Assembly (NCBI RefSeq): GCF_009363615.1 | Contig: NZ_CP045384.1 | Coordinates: 494,501-558,500 of the forward strand | Length of the DNA stretch: 64,000 bases | Direction: 5' to 3' | Origin: Ruegeria sp. THAF33 | GTDB lineage: Bacteria; Pseudomonadota; Alphaproteobacteria; Rhodobacterales; Rhodobacteraceae | Shown here: positions 54,269-62,856 of the stretch, piece after piece | Layout of the letters: every line of letters begins with the position of its first letter | Position numbering within the stretch: the stretch's first letter is position 1 | Program-made: the position numbers and the translations under genes | Notes under the pieces: generated by a model | What the model saw: the letters and a program-made list of their open reading frames with translations, nothing else | Database searches by the model: none | What the model was told of the DNA's origin: nothing

Positions 54269-54859
54269 ATGTTGCGCATTCTGACGCTGATCACCGGACT
54301 GGCCCTGATGGCCGCTTGCACACAGACACAGGTGTATGAGCCGCCTGAATCCCTAGGAGAATTCAAGCTTCGTGTGAATTATGCCTTTGCGGACAAGGCC
54401 GTTCAGGGACCTGTATCGCGGGACGCCACACCTGACGAATGGACGAAGGCGATCCAGAACGCGGTTGATATTCGTCTGGGGCGTTACGAAGGCAAACAGG
54501 AATATGACCTTGGCATCAGCCTTGAGGGTTACATGCTGGCCCCGCCGGGGATCCCTGTGATCTACAACCCCAAAAGCACTGCGATTGTGTTGGTCAACGT
54601 CTATGACGTGAAGAAAAAAGAGTTTCTGGCCAAGGGTAAGCAATTCCAGGTGCTGGAAGACACCACCGGCGGAAGTGCCCTCAAAGGATCGGGGCATGAG
54701 CGCACAAAAGAAGAACAGATGAGCGGTCTGGCCCTCAAAATAGCCGACCGTGTCGAGGAATGGCTGGCTGAAGAGCACAAGGAAAATGGCTGGTTCGACA
54801 AAAGGCCGGACCTGATCCAGCCTCTGGAATCTGTCGAGGTCACGCAAAATCCAACGTGA
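54269..54859 (+). CDS. Lipoprotein of unknown function
   Basis: A 196-residue lipoprotein. The signal peptide ends in ALMAAC (C about 17). The mature part starts with TQTQVYEPPESL and contains a basic, mixed alpha-beta body (GEFKLRVNYAFADKA, VVDVYDVKKKEFL-like region at about 100-118) and an acidic C-terminus. I recognise no family. It lies between parC and tuf, on the same strand as both, and is probably monocistronic. Confidence 0.75.
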   Translation: MLRILTLITGLALMAACTQTQVYEPPESLGEFKLRVNYAFADKAVQGPVSRDATPDEWTKAIQNAVDIRLGRYEGKQEYDLGISLEGYMLAPPGIPVIYNPKSTAIVLVNVYDVKKKEFLAKGKQFQVLEDTTGGSALKGSGHERTKEEQMSGLALKIADRVEEWLAEEHKENGWFDKRPDLIQPLESVEVTQNPT

Positions 54860-54884
54860 TCGGCGCATTTCCCTCAGGATGTGC

Positions 54885-54913
54885 TTGATTTTCCCCTTTG
54901 AACCAAATATCTC
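54885..54913 (+). promoter_or_regulatory. Sigma-70-type promoter of tuf
   Basis: TTGATT (54885-54890) and TATCTC (54908-54913) are 17 bases apart, about 61 bases before the tuf ATG. A long untranslated leader of about 55 bases follows. Confidence 0.45.
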
Positions 54914-54974
54914 GCGCGCGCAGATGTAACCACGGGACCAAGGGTCCCCCAAATCGCAAAAGGGCGCCTGAGGA

Positions 54975-56150
54975 ATGGCAAAGGAAAAGTTTGAGCGTAC
55001 AAAACCGCACGTCAACATCGGCACGATTGGCCACGTTGACCACGGCAAGACCACGCTGACCGCAGCGATCACCAAGTATTTCGGTGACTTCAAAGCGTAT
55101 GACCAGATTGACGGTGCGCCGGAAGAAAAAGCGCGCGGCATCACCATCTCGACCGCCCACGTGGAATACGAGACCGACAACCGCCACTATGCGCATGTCG
55201 ACTGCCCCGGCCACGCTGACTACGTCAAGAACATGATCACTGGTGCGGCGCAGATGGACGGCGCGATCCTGGTTGTGAACGCCGCTGACGGCCCGATGCC
55301 GCAGACGCGCGAGCACATCCTGCTGGGCCGCCAGGTTGGCATCCCGAAGATGGTCGTGTTCCTGAACAAAGTTGACCAGGTTGACGACGAAGAGCTGCTG
55401 GAACTGGTTGAGATGGAAGTTCGCGAACTGCTGTCTAGCTACGACTACCCCGGCGACGATATCCCGATCATCGCAGGTTCGGCTCTGGCGGCGATGGAAG
55501 GCAACAACCCGGAAATCGGCGAGAACAAGATCCGCGAGCTGATGGCGGCTGTCGATGAGTATATCGACACCCCCGAGCGTGCCGTTGACCAGCCGTTCCT
55601 GATGCCGATCGAAGACGTGTTCTCGATCTCGGGTCGTGGTACCGTTGTGACCGGTCGTGTCGAGCGTGGCGTGATCAACGTTGGTGACGAGATTGAAATC
55701 GTCGGCATCCGCGACACCACCAAGACGACCTGCACCGGCGTTGAAATGTTCCGCAAGCTGCTGGACCGCGGTGAAGCGGGCGACAACATCGGCGCGCTGC
55801 TGCGTGGTGTTGACCGTGACGGCGTTGAGCGTGGCCAGGTTCTGTGCAAGCCGGGTTCGGTGACCCCTCACACCAAGTTCGAAGCCGAAGCCTATATCCT
55901 GACCAAGGAAGAAGGCGGTCGTCACACCCCGTTCTTCGCGAACTACCGTCCGCAGTTCTACTTCCGGACCACGGACGTGACCGGCACCGTGACCCTGGCC
56001 GAAGGCACCGAGATGGTCATGCCCGGCGACAACGTGTCGTTCGGCGTTGAGCTGATCGCGCCGATCGCGATGGAAAACGGCCTGCGTTTCGCGATCCGCG
56101 AAGGCGGCCGCACCGTCGGCGCCGGCGTTGTGTCGAAAATCATCGAGTAA
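54975..56150 (+). CDS. tuf: Translation elongation factor Tu
   Basis: Delivers aminoacyl-tRNA to the ribosome as a GTP complex. The 391-residue protein begins [21 protein letters not shown]1 is GHVDHGKT (19-26), G3 is in DCPGHADY, G4 is NKVD and the domain II/III motifs ([20 protein letters not shown]-type loops) follow. Only one copy is in the window. It lacks str-operon neighbours such as rpsG and fusA, so this is a stand-alone tuf with its own promoter and terminator. Confidence 0.98.
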   Translation: MAKEKFERTKPHVNIGTIGHVDHGKTTLTAAITKYFGDFKAYDQIDGAPEEKARGITISTAHVEYETDNRHYAHVDCPGHADYVKNMITGAAQMDGAILVVNAADGPMPQTREHILLGRQVGIPKMVVFLNKVDQVDDEELLELVEMEVRELLSSYDYPGDDIPIIAGSALAAMEGNNPEIGENKIRELMAAVDEYIDTPERAVDQPFLMPIEDVFSISGRGTVVTGRVERGVINVGDEIEIVGIRDTTKTTCTGVEMFRKLLDRGEAGDNIGALLRGVDRDGVERGQVLCKPGSVTPHTKFEAEAYILTKEEGGRHTPFFANYRPQFYFRTTDVTGTVTLAEGTEMVMPGDNVSFGVELIAPIAMENGLRFAIREGGRTVGAGVVSKIIE

Positions 56151-56176
56151 TTCGCGCAAGCGAATGATCAGACGGA

Positions 56177-56203
56177 AAGGGCGTCCGGCGGGGCGCCCTT
56201 TTT
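56177..56203 (+). terminator. Intrinsic terminator of tuf
   Basis: Arms AAGGGCG (56177-56183) and CGCCCTT (56194-56200) enclose a 10-base loop; TTTTT follows the stem. It lies 27 bases after the tuf stop. Confidence 0.85.
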
Positions 56204-56327
56204 GTTAGGATTCAAATGCCATGCTTCCCTCGATTTCGAGATAGCACGCCAATACGCCAAGCTTGCGTTGAACGGCGACCCTCGACAAAATTGCAGTCAG
56301 AAATGTACTGTACGGGAGGATGGTGGG

Positions 56328-57275
56328 ATGACCAAGCATGTTGAAATCGGCCGGACTGGAGTCAGGCTGCCGCAAATAGGGTTCGGTTCAACAGGCCTGG
56401 GAAGCATACCTCAGATATATGGGTACGAGGTAGACGAAGTCCGTGCGCTGGACACAATATGGGCAATTCTCCAGCGCCCGGATGGCTTCATTGACACAGC
56501 GCGTGGGTACGCGATGGGTCGAAGTGAAGAGCGTATCGGGCAAGTCATTCGTGAACTGGGGGGGTGGCCTGAAGGCCGGGTTCTGTCCACGAAACTGGAC
56601 CGGGACATGGAGAGCAACAGGTTTGATGCGACACAAGCGCGAAGGTCACTTGAAGCAAGTCTTCAGGCCCTCGGGGTGGAACAGGTGGATATTCTCCATC
56701 TACATGACCCCGAATACGCTGCAGATATTTCGGAAGTGACCGGCACCGGCGGTGCACTTGATGAGCTGTTCCGGATCAAGGAAGAAGGTCTGGCGAAGGC
56801 AGTGGGGCTTGCAGGCGGCCGGATTGACGTCCTGATGCCGATGCTGCGTGATCGCGAGTTTGACGTCCTTCTGACACACAACAGGCATACGGTGGTCAAC
56901 GTGAATTCCGCTCCAATGATCGAGCTTGCGCGGTCCAAAGGTGTGGCGGTTCTGAATGCGGCGCCCTATTCCGGAGGAATTCTGGCCAAGGGAAGTTCTG
57001 CTCATCATTATTACGTCTATCAGCAGGCGACCGAAGCCGTTCTGGGCCCGGTTCGTGCAGTTGAGAGTATCTGTTCTCGTTACGATGTACCGTTGGGGGC
57101 GCTTGCGTTGCAGTTCTCCGTCAAGAACGCAGACATTGCTTCAACAATCTGCGGGGCGACATGGCCGCAACATGTGGACCAAACATTCGAATGGGCCAAC
57201 TGGGCTATTCCGGATGCGGTTTGGAGCGAGTTGGCGGAACTGGGTCAATCCCAAAACGATCCTGAAACTGGGTAG
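56328..57275 (+). CDS. Aldo/keto reductase family oxidoreductase
   Basis: A 315-residue TIM-barrel reductase from ATG 56328; the upstream open frame is not needed. GFIDTARGYAMGRSEERIG carries the Asp and catalytic Tyr, VLSTKLDRD the Lys, and ILHLHDPEY the His position of the AKR tetrad. The C-terminal region (LGALALQFSVKNADIASTICGATWPQHVDQ, about 270-297) fits the NADPH-binding part. The group includes D-threo-aldose 1-dehydrogenases and other sugar oxidoreductases. It stands alone between tuf and rpe. Confidence 0.88.
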   Translation: MTKHVEIGRTGVRLPQIGFGSTGLGSIPQIYGYEVDEVRALDTIWAILQRPDGFIDTARGYAMGRSEERIGQVIRELGGWPEGRVLSTKLDRDMESNRFDATQARRSLEASLQALGVEQVDILHLHDPEYAADISEVTGTGGALDELFRIKEEGLAKAVGLAGGRIDVLMPMLRDREFDVLLTHNRHTVVNVNSAPMIELARSKGVAVLNAAPYSGGILAKGSSAHHYYVYQQATEAVLGPVRAVESICSRYDVPLGALALQFSVKNADIASTICGATWPQHVDQTFEWANWAIPDAVWSELAELGQSQNDPETG

Positions 57276-57607
57276 GGTCTATCGGTTTTTACGTTGCGCG
57301 GTGGCTCATCACCCATTTTACAAACCGTATTGGGGTCCTGGTCGCATTTCGCCCCCTGCCAAGTCCTGCGAACCTCACCAATACACGCGGGTTCTCAACA
57401 AGAACGTCAAGGTGGGATGTTTCCCGCCATTTGGGTTTGATGAAGGGTGGTGATGCGCGTCTGTCATCCTCTCAACCGCAATGTCAAGGAAACGGGCAGA
57501 GCGCCTTATTTGGGCGTGTTCCGCGCGGGCTTAAGTTCTTGTTTGACAAGGGCTGCGATCCGCACCGGCGGCTGACAGTCTTGCTGACAGCCGCCGGTGA
57601 TTGCAAA
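57276..57607. other. Region without a clear gene between the AKR gene and rpe
   Basis: A 332-base region with no convincing gene. A short plus-strand frame at 57431-57622 has no ribosome site and runs into rpe on the other strand, so it is not called. The region contains a strong hairpin at 57563-57599 near the end of rpe. The AT content is somewhat higher than in the neighbours. Confidence 0.55.
57563..57599. repeat. Long GC-rich inverted repeat after rpe
   Basis: Arms CACCGGCGGCTG and CAGCCGCCGGTG pair over 12 bases, then one A-A mismatch, then 3 more pairs around the loop TCTTG. On the minus strand it lies 9 bases after the rpe stop. No T-run follows, so it may end transcription only with Rho or stabilise the mRNA end. 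Confidence 0.7.
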
Positions 57608-58297
57608 TCAGGACAGCGCTGATTCAGCCGCCGCCCGGACGGCGCGGATGTTGTCTCCGTAGACCTGTGGGGTTGAAACCGATCCGCCCTTGAACACCGC
57701 GGAACCGGCCACCAGCACATCCGCACCTGCCGCTGCCACAAGCGGAGCGGTTTTCGGGTCGACGCCACCGTCGATTTCAATATGCACCGGACGATCACCG
57801 ATCATCTGACGCAGTTTTTTGACCTTGCCGGTCATGTCGATGAATTTCTGGCCCCCAAAGCCGGGGTTCACGGTCATCACGCAAACCAGATCCGTGAGGT
57901 CCAGCAGATGCTCGACCGCTTCGGCAGGGGTGCCGGGGTTCAGGGCAACGCCGGCCTTCATTCCGGCGCCGCGAATGGCCTGCAAGGTGCGATGGGTATG
58001 AGGGCCAGCCTCGACATGTGCGGTCAGAATGTCCGCTCCGGCATCGGCATAGGCCTGGATGTAGGGATCGACCGGCGTGATCATCAGGTGAACGTCCATC
58101 ACCGTTTTCACATGCGGGCGAAAAGCTTTCACGGCCGGAGGGCCAAAGGTCAGGTTTGGAACGAAATGGCCATCCATCACGTCAACATGAACCCAGTCGG
58201 CGCCCTGCGCTTCGATGGCCTGAATTTCCTGCCCGAAATTGGCGAAATCGGCGGACAGGATAGACGGCGCGATCTTGATGGTGCGGTCAAAGCTCAT
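57608..58297 (-). CDS. rpe: Ribulose-phosphate 3-epimerase
   Basis: Interconverts ribulose 5-phosphate and xylulose 5-phosphate. The 229-residue TIM barrel starts [55 protein letters not shown] and [13 protein letters not shown] carry the metal and phosphate residues. GAGG is upstream of ATG 58297. It is not linked to Calvin-cycle genes here, so it serves the pentose phosphate pathway. It is followed upstream by phnF on the same strand. Confidence 0.97.
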   Translation of the reverse strand: MSFDRTIKIAPSILSADFANFGQEIQAIEAQGADWVHVDVMDGHFVPNLTFGPPAVKAFRPHVKTVMDVHLMITPVDPYIQAYADAGADILTAHVEAGPHTHRTLQAIRGAGMKAGVALNPGTPAEAVEHLLDLTDLVCVMTVNPGFGGQKFIDMTGKVKKLRQMIGDRPVHIEIDGGVDPKTAPLVAAAGADVLVAGSAVFKGGSVSTPQVYGDNIRAVRAAAESALS

Positions 58298-58466
58298 GGT
58301 GGCCTCGTTTCAGCTGAAGAGTCGCGGATGCGTATACCCCTGCGCCGGTGGGATGGATAGCCCCCGCAATCGCCGTGTTGCCACAAAACTCTCACCGCGC
58401 GGCATCTGACCCAATGGGCTGAGACCTGGGACCGGCGGTCGGAAGCGGCTGAGAACCTGTGTTCGC

Positions 58467-59177
58467 TTATGCCTCGTTCAGGGTCAGCGTTACACGCTCA
58501 CCCGCGAAAACTGTGCGGCCGTACTCGACTGGCCGTCCATCCGGGTCGGCATTGACGCCGACCGAGAAGAGAACAGGAGCACCTTCAGGCAATTGAAGTT
58601 GCAGCGCCTGCGTTGCGGTCGCCCCGCGCGCGGTCAGGCGAGTCGTCACGCGGACGTAATCCCTGACGCCGCAGGCTTGCAGCGCTTTGGTTACCGACTG
58701 GGTTTCGGTCAGTGTCTGCAAGATTTCAGGAAACCGTTCCGCGGGGAAAACGCTCTGAAACAGGGCTATGGGCTGCCCGTCCGCCAGGGACAATCCGTCA
58801 TAGACGTGCACCGGATCACCCTTGTTCAGGCCCAGAGCTTCGGCTTCGGCTTCATCGGCGACGCGCGTGGTCAAAGCCAGGATTTTCTTGCCCGGTATCT
58901 TGCCGCTGGCCGAGATGTTCTTGTGATAGCGCACCCTTTTGCCGATCGGATAGTTCGTTGGCCGTGCCGCAACAAAAACGCCCGCACCGCGCCGAGCGTG
59001 CACCAGACCCTGATCAGACATGTCAGCCAAAGCGCGCCGTACCGTGTGGCGGTTGACGCCATAGGTGGCGGCCAGCTGGGCTTCGGTCGGCAGGCGATCT
59101 CCGGTTTGATAGCGCCCCTCGGCGATGTCCGACGTCAGGCGCAGGGCAATACTTTTCCAGATCGGCGTTTTGCTCAT
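58467..59177 (-). CDS. phnF: Phosphonate operon regulator PhnF (GntR family)
   Basis: A 236-residue GntR/HutC-type regulator. The N-terminal winged-helix domain covers about 1-70 (GDRLPTEAQLAATYGVNRHTVRRALADM) and a UTRA effector domain follows to the end (about 90-230). PhnF proteins repress phosphonate operons. The gene is divergent from phnG and shares with it an intergenic region of 103 bases with an inverted repeat. The effector is unknown. Confidence 0.93.
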   Translation of the reverse strand: MSKTPIWKSIALRLTSDIAEGRYQTGDRLPTEAQLAATYGVNRHTVRRALADMSDQGLVHARRGAGVFVAARPTNYPIGKRVRYHKNISASGKIPGKKILALTTRVADEAEAEALGLNKGDPVHVYDGLSLADGQPIALFQSVFPAERFPEILQTLTETQSVTKALQACGVRDYVRVTTRLTARGATATQALQLQLPEGAPVLFSVGVNADPDGRPVEYGRTVFAGERVTLTLNEA

Positions 59178-59233
59178 TTCACCAAACCTTCAAACGGTCG
59201 CAGATTGCGTTTTAACAACCTGTCGGTTAATAT

Positions 59234-59262
59234 TTGTCTAGTTGTATAGTTCATGTAGACAA
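59234..59262. promoter_or_regulatory. Operator-like inverted repeat between phnF and phnG
   Basis: TTGTCTA (59234-59240) and TAGACAA (59256-59262) form a 7-bp inverted repeat with a 15-base spacer. A possible -10 element TATAGT lies inside at 59245-59250, ahead of phnG. The half-site TTGTCTA resembles GntR/HutC-type sites with central TCTA/TAGA. It is the natural candidate for the PhnF site. No clear Pho box (CTGTCAT repeats 11 bases apart) is present. Confidence 0.55.
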
Positions 59263-59280
59263 CCTGTCCAAGAGGCTTTG

Positions 59281-59739
59281 ATGGCAAACCAGACGGAAAT
59301 CGGGATCAAGGCACGGAAGGAATGGATGGGTCTGCTGGCGCGCGCGCCGGACGCCGCCCTGATGACGCTGTGGGACGGCATTCAGGACTGCCCGAGTTTC
59401 GAATGGCTGCGCAGGCCCGAGGTGGGTGGTGTCATGGTGCGTGGCCGCATCGGAGGAACCGGCGCTTTGTTCAACCTGGGCGAAATGACCGTTACGCGCT
59501 GCTCGGTCGTGTTGCAGGATGGTACGGTCGGTCATGGATATGTTCAGGGCAGGTCGAAATCCAAGGCAGAAGCGGCGGCATTGATTGATGCGATGATGCA
59601 GACGGCCGCTGCGGATGATTTGCAGGAACGGCTGCTTGATCCGCTGAGACTGCAAATGCAGTCGATCAAGACAGCGCGCGCAGCAAAGGCAGCGGCCACC
59701 AAGGTCGAGTTTTTCACGCTGGCTCGGGGGGAAGACTGA
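59281..59739 (+). CDS. phnG: C-P lyase subunit PhnG
   Basis: A 152-residue subunit of the C-P lyase core complex, together with PhnH, PhnI and PhnJ. From ATG 59281 (AGAGG about 7 bases upstream) the typical KARKEWMGLLARAP start, VMVRGRIGGTGALFNLGEMTVTRCSV and the ending region with a conserved helix (DDLQERLLDPLRLQM) are visible. The first gene of the operon, it overlaps phnH by TGATG. The operon lets the cell use alkylphosphonates such as methylphosphonate for phosphorus. Confidence 0.95.
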   Translation: MANQTEIGIKARKEWMGLLARAPDAALMTLWDGIQDCPSFEWLRRPEVGGVMVRGRIGGTGALFNLGEMTVTRCSVVLQDGTVGHGYVQGRSKSKAEAAALIDAMMQTAAADDLQERLLDPLRLQMQSIKTARAAKAAATKVEFFTLARGED

Positions 59740-60314
59740 TGCCAGATCAAATGCGGTTCTCGGGGGGCTTTCAAGACGCACCTGTCGATGCGGCACATGC
59801 ATTCCGCACGGCCATGACCGTCATGGCGCGTCCGGGTGAAATCCGCGCCCTGATTGGCTGTGAACCACCTGCGCCCCTGTCCGTTGCGGCCGGCACACTG
59901 CTTCTGACGCTTTGCGACGCCGAGACAAACGTTCACCTGGCGGGTGAAGCCGACACCGATGTGGTGCGCGAATGGCTGACCTTTCACACGGGTACACCGA
60001 TGGTGGCGGCGGAAGAGGCTGATTTTGCCCTTGGCACGTGGGATGCACTGGCGCCGCTAAACACCTATCGTATCGGGACGCCGGAATACCCGGACCGGTC
60101 CGCGACACTTGTTGTGGAATGCAGGCGCCTGGAGCAGAACGGTGCGGTTCTGAGCGGCCCCGGTATCCGGGACACGGCGCGGCTTTCTCTGTCGGATGTT
60201 CCGGCTCTTCAGAACAATGCGCTGCTTTACCCTTTGGGGTGTGATTTTTTCTTCACCTGCGGTGAGGCGGTCGCGGCTCTGCCGCGTAGCACGCAAATCA
60301 GGTCCAGGGGGTAA
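59739..60314 (+). CDS. phnH: C-P lyase subunit PhnH
   Basis: A 191-residue PLP-like-fold subunit of the C-P lyase complex. FSGGFQDAPVDAAHAFRTAM, MARPGEI, LLLTLCDAETNVHLAG and TLVVECRRLE are family marks, and GPGIRDTARLSL appears in the C-terminal half. It starts in the phnG stop codon and ends 3 bases before phnI. Its length is normal. Confidence 0.95.
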   Translation: MPDQMRFSGGFQDAPVDAAHAFRTAMTVMARPGEIRALIGCEPPAPLSVAAGTLLLTLCDAETNVHLAGEADTDVVREWLTFHTGTPMVAAEEADFALGTWDALAPLNTYRIGTPEYPDRSATLVVECRRLEQNGAVLSGPGIRDTARLSLSDVPALQNNALLYPLGCDFFFTCGEAVAALPRSTQIRSRG

Positions 60315-60317
60315 GCC

Positions 60318-61406
60318 ATGTATGTCGCTGTCAAAGGGGGCGAAAAAGCCATCGAAAACGCCCATGCGTGGCTTGCCGAAGAACGCCGTGGTGCGACAGA
60401 TGTCGCGGAACTGAGCCTTGCGCAGATCCGTGAACAGTTGAGCCTTGCGGTGAACCGGGTCATGGCCGAGGGGTCGCTGTACGATCCCGACCTTGCTGCG
60501 CTGGCGATCAAACAGGCACGCGGCGATCTGATCGAGGCGATTTTCCTCGTCCGCGCTTACCGCACGACCCTGCCTCGTTTCGGCTATTCCAATCCCGTCA
60601 AAACCGGCGACATGGCCTGTGATCGCCGGATCTCGGCCACGTTCAAAGATGTTCCCGGTGGTCAGGTTCTGGGGCCAACCTTCGACTACACCCACCGACT
60701 GCTGGATTTCAAGCTGGCGGCCGAGGGCGAAATTCCAAAGGCGCCTGAAGGCCCCATGCGGCTGGAACCGACGCCACATATTACCGCATTCCTGAAGGAT
60801 GAGGGTATCATTCAGGATGAACCGGCCCGCGATGACGTTCCGGGCGATCTGACCCGTGAACCGATGGAGTTCCCGTCCACCCGCCCGGTGCGCCTTCAGT
60901 CACTGACCCGTGGGGATGAGGGTTTTGTGCTGGGCATGGCTTATTCGACCCAGCGCGGTTACGCCCGCAACCACGCCTTTGTCGGAGAATTGCGTATCGG
61001 CAAGGTCGTGGTTGAGCTGGACATCCCCGAGTTGGGCTTTGCCATCGACATCGGCGAGGTCGAGCTGACCGAATGTGAAACGGTGAACCAGTTCACCGGT
61101 TCGAAAACGGAACCGCCGCAGTTCACGAGGGGATATGGGCTGGTCTTTGGCCAGTCTGAACGAAAATCCATCGCGATGGCGCTGGTCGATCGGGCCTTGC
61201 GGTGGGAAGAGTTGGGTGAAGACAACGTTGGTGCGCCCGCGCAGGATGAAGAATTTGTCCTGAGCCATGCGGACAACATTCAGGCCACCGGCTTTCTCGA
61301 ACATATCAAGCTGCCGCATTACGTCGATTTCCAGTCCGAGCTGGAACTGGTCCGCAAACTGCGTCGAAAGGCCGAAGAGCGCATGTCAGAGGAGGCCATG
61401 GAATGA
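60318..61406 (+). CDS. phnI: C-P lyase subunit PhnI (ribose-triphosphonate synthase component)
   Basis: The 362-residue subunit displaces adenine from ATP with the phosphonate to give ribose triphosphonate. MYVAVKGGEKAIENAHAW is the family's N-terminus, and ETRQAEGSIFD-type and RGYGLVFGQSERKSIAMALVDR-type segments carry the conserved residues (the latter about residues 272-293). AGGGGG precedes the ATG. The next gene starts in its stop codon. In other bacteria phnJ follows phnI; here a HAD gene does. Confidence 0.95.
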   Translation: MYVAVKGGEKAIENAHAWLAEERRGATDVAELSLAQIREQLSLAVNRVMAEGSLYDPDLAALAIKQARGDLIEAIFLVRAYRTTLPRFGYSNPVKTGDMACDRRISATFKDVPGGQVLGPTFDYTHRLLDFKLAAEGEIPKAPEGPMRLEPTPHITAFLKDEGIIQDEPARDDVPGDLTREPMEFPSTRPVRLQSLTRGDEGFVLGMAYSTQRGYARNHAFVGELRIGKVVVELDIPELGFAIDIGEVELTECETVNQFTGSKTEPPQFTRGYGLVFGQSERKSIAMALVDRALRWEELGEDNVGAPAQDEEFVLSHADNIQATGFLEHIKLPHYVDFQSELELVRKLRRKAEERMSEEAME

Positions 61407-61999
61407 AAGCCGTCGTTTTTGATATCGGAAACGTGCTGGTCAAATGGGATCCGCATCTGGCATGGCTGGAGGAGATGGGCAGCCGCGAGGCGGTGGCAGA
61501 GTTCCTGACGCGCATCAATTTCCTCGAACGCAACCTGCGGGCCGATGGAGGAGAGATGTTCGCCGATCTGGCCGCTGAACTGGAAAATGCGGAAGATCGG
61601 CAGCGCCTCAGTGTTTACGTTGAACGTTATGCCAGAACCGTTCCGCAAAAGATCGAGGGAAGCTGGCGCCTGCTTTACCGCCTGAAAGAGAAAGGCACTC
61701 CGGTTCACGCGATCACCAATTGGTCAGCGGAAACCTGGCCTGTCGGCGTGGGGGCACATCCCGAATTGGGCGAAGTGTTTGGTGTCACCGTCGTGTCGGG
61801 GCAGGAGAAGCTTTTGAAGCCTCAGCCAGAGATTTTCCATCTGCTGTGCAAGCGGGCCGGGCTTTCACCCGAGAACTGCATTTTCATCGATGACGGGCCG
61901 CACAATGTCGAAGGCGCGCGTGCGGTGGGCATGGATGGGATCCACTTCACCGCGCCGCACGCGCTTGAACGCGCTCTTTCAGAAAGAGGCTGCTTATGA
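61403..61999 (+). CDS. HAD-superfamily hydrolase within the phn operon
   Basis: A 198-residue haloacid-dehalogenase-type hydrolase. The nucleophile aspartate is D7 in VVFDIGNVLVKWDP, the second motif is AITNWSAETW, the lysine is in LLKPQPEIF and the last motif is IFIDDGPHNVEGA. The DIGNV form replaces the usual DxD by D-x-G, as in the YihX group of sugar-phosphate phosphatases. The gene is embedded between phnI and phnJ with ATGA overlaps at both ends, so it is coupled to the lyase. It may remove a phosphate from a C-P lyase product, but that is only inference. Confidence 0.9.
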   Translation: MKAVVFDIGNVLVKWDPHLAWLEEMGSREAVAEFLTRINFLERNLRADGGEMFADLAAELENAEDRQRLSVYVERYARTVPQKIEGSWRLLYRLKEKGTPVHAITNWSAETWPVGVGAHPELGEVFGVTVVSGQEKLLKPQPEIFHLLCKRAGLSPENCIFIDDGPHNVEGARAVGMDGIHFTAPHALERALSERGCL

Positions 62000-62856
62000 G
62001 CGCGTACAATTTCGCCTATCTGGACGAACAAACCAAGCGAATGATCCGGCGGGCGATCCTCAAGGGCCTGGCCATACCGGGGTATCAGGTGCCGTTTGCC
62101 AGCCGCGAGATGCCGATGCCCTATGGCTGGGGTACCGGGGGCGCACAGGTTTCAGCCGCGACGTTGACGCCCGAGGATACGTTCAAGGTGATCGATCAGG
62201 GCGCAGACGACACGACCAACGCCGTATCCATTCGCAAGTTCTTTGAAAACACCGCAGGGGTCGCCACCACGGAAAAGACGGAACAGGCCACAATCATTCA
62301 GACCCGCCACCGCATCCCCGAGGCGAAGTTGCGCGAAGACCAGATCATCGTTTATCAGGTGCCGATTCCGGAACCTCTGCGCTTTTTGGAACCGCGCGAG
62401 ACCGAGACGCGCAAGATGCACAGTCTTGAGGAATACGGGCTGATGCATGTGAAACTGTACGAGGATATCAGCCAGCACGGGGCGATTTCGACCGCTTATG
62501 CCTATCCGGTGAACGTGGCTGGACGCTATGTCATGGACCCGTCCCCAATTCCGAAATTCGACAATCCAAAGCTTGAGATGGACGCGATCCAGCTGTTTGG
62601 TGCCGGGCGCGAGCAGCGGATTTACGCGGTGCCTCCGCATACCAAAGTCGTGAGCCTCGATTTCGAGGACTACCCGTTCGAGGCCACCAAGGCCGATCAT
62701 CCCTGCGACCTGTGCGGGGCCGAAGACAGCTATCTGGACGAGGTCATCACGGATGACGCGGGCAACCGGATGTTTGTTTGTTCCGACACGGATTACTGCC
62801 GGTCACGCCGCGAGGCGGGTTACGAGGATCGATTGGCTGAAGAGAACGCGCAATGA
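61996..62856 (+). CDS. phnJ: C-P lyase catalytic subunit PhnJ
   Basis: Radical-SAM enzyme that breaks the carbon-phosphorus bond. The cluster cysteines are C237, C240, C262 and C268 in the C-terminal region (CDLCGAEDSYLDEV, FVCSDTDYC), the same spacing as in E. coli PhnJ. MPYGWGTGGAQVSAA lies in the N-terminal half, and KLYEDISQHGAISTAYAYPV is another conserved segment. The 286-residue length is normal. The ATG lies in the HAD stop (ATGA), and phnK begins in its own stop. Confidence 0.97.
   Translation: MSAYNFAYLDEQTKRMIRRAILKGLAIPGYQVPFASREMPMPYGWGTGGAQVSAATLTPEDTFKVIDQGADDTTNAVSIRKFFENTAGVATTEKTEQATIIQTRHRIPEAKLREDQIIVYQVPIPEPLRFLEPRETETRKMHSLEEYGLMHVKLYEDISQHGAISTAYAYPVNVAGRYVMDPSPIPKFDNPKLEMDAIQLFGAGREQRIYAVPPHTKVVSLDFEDYPFEATKADHPCDLCGAEDSYLDEVITDDAGNRMFVCSDTDYCRSRREAGYEDRLAEENAQ

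Noticed and set aside
54840..56159. Large minus-strand open frame (439 codons) opposite tuf
   Set aside because: It is the antisense shadow of the strongly codon-biased tuf gene; its translation has no family features and shows only reflected composition.
57431..57622. 63-codon plus-strand frame between the AKR gene and rpe
   Set aside because: No ribosome site, runs into rpe on the other strand, crosses the hairpin at 57563-57599.
59219..59240. Pho box candidate upstream of phnG
   Set aside because: CTGTC and TTGTC repeats are 14 bases apart rather than the expected 11, so the PhoB pattern is not met.
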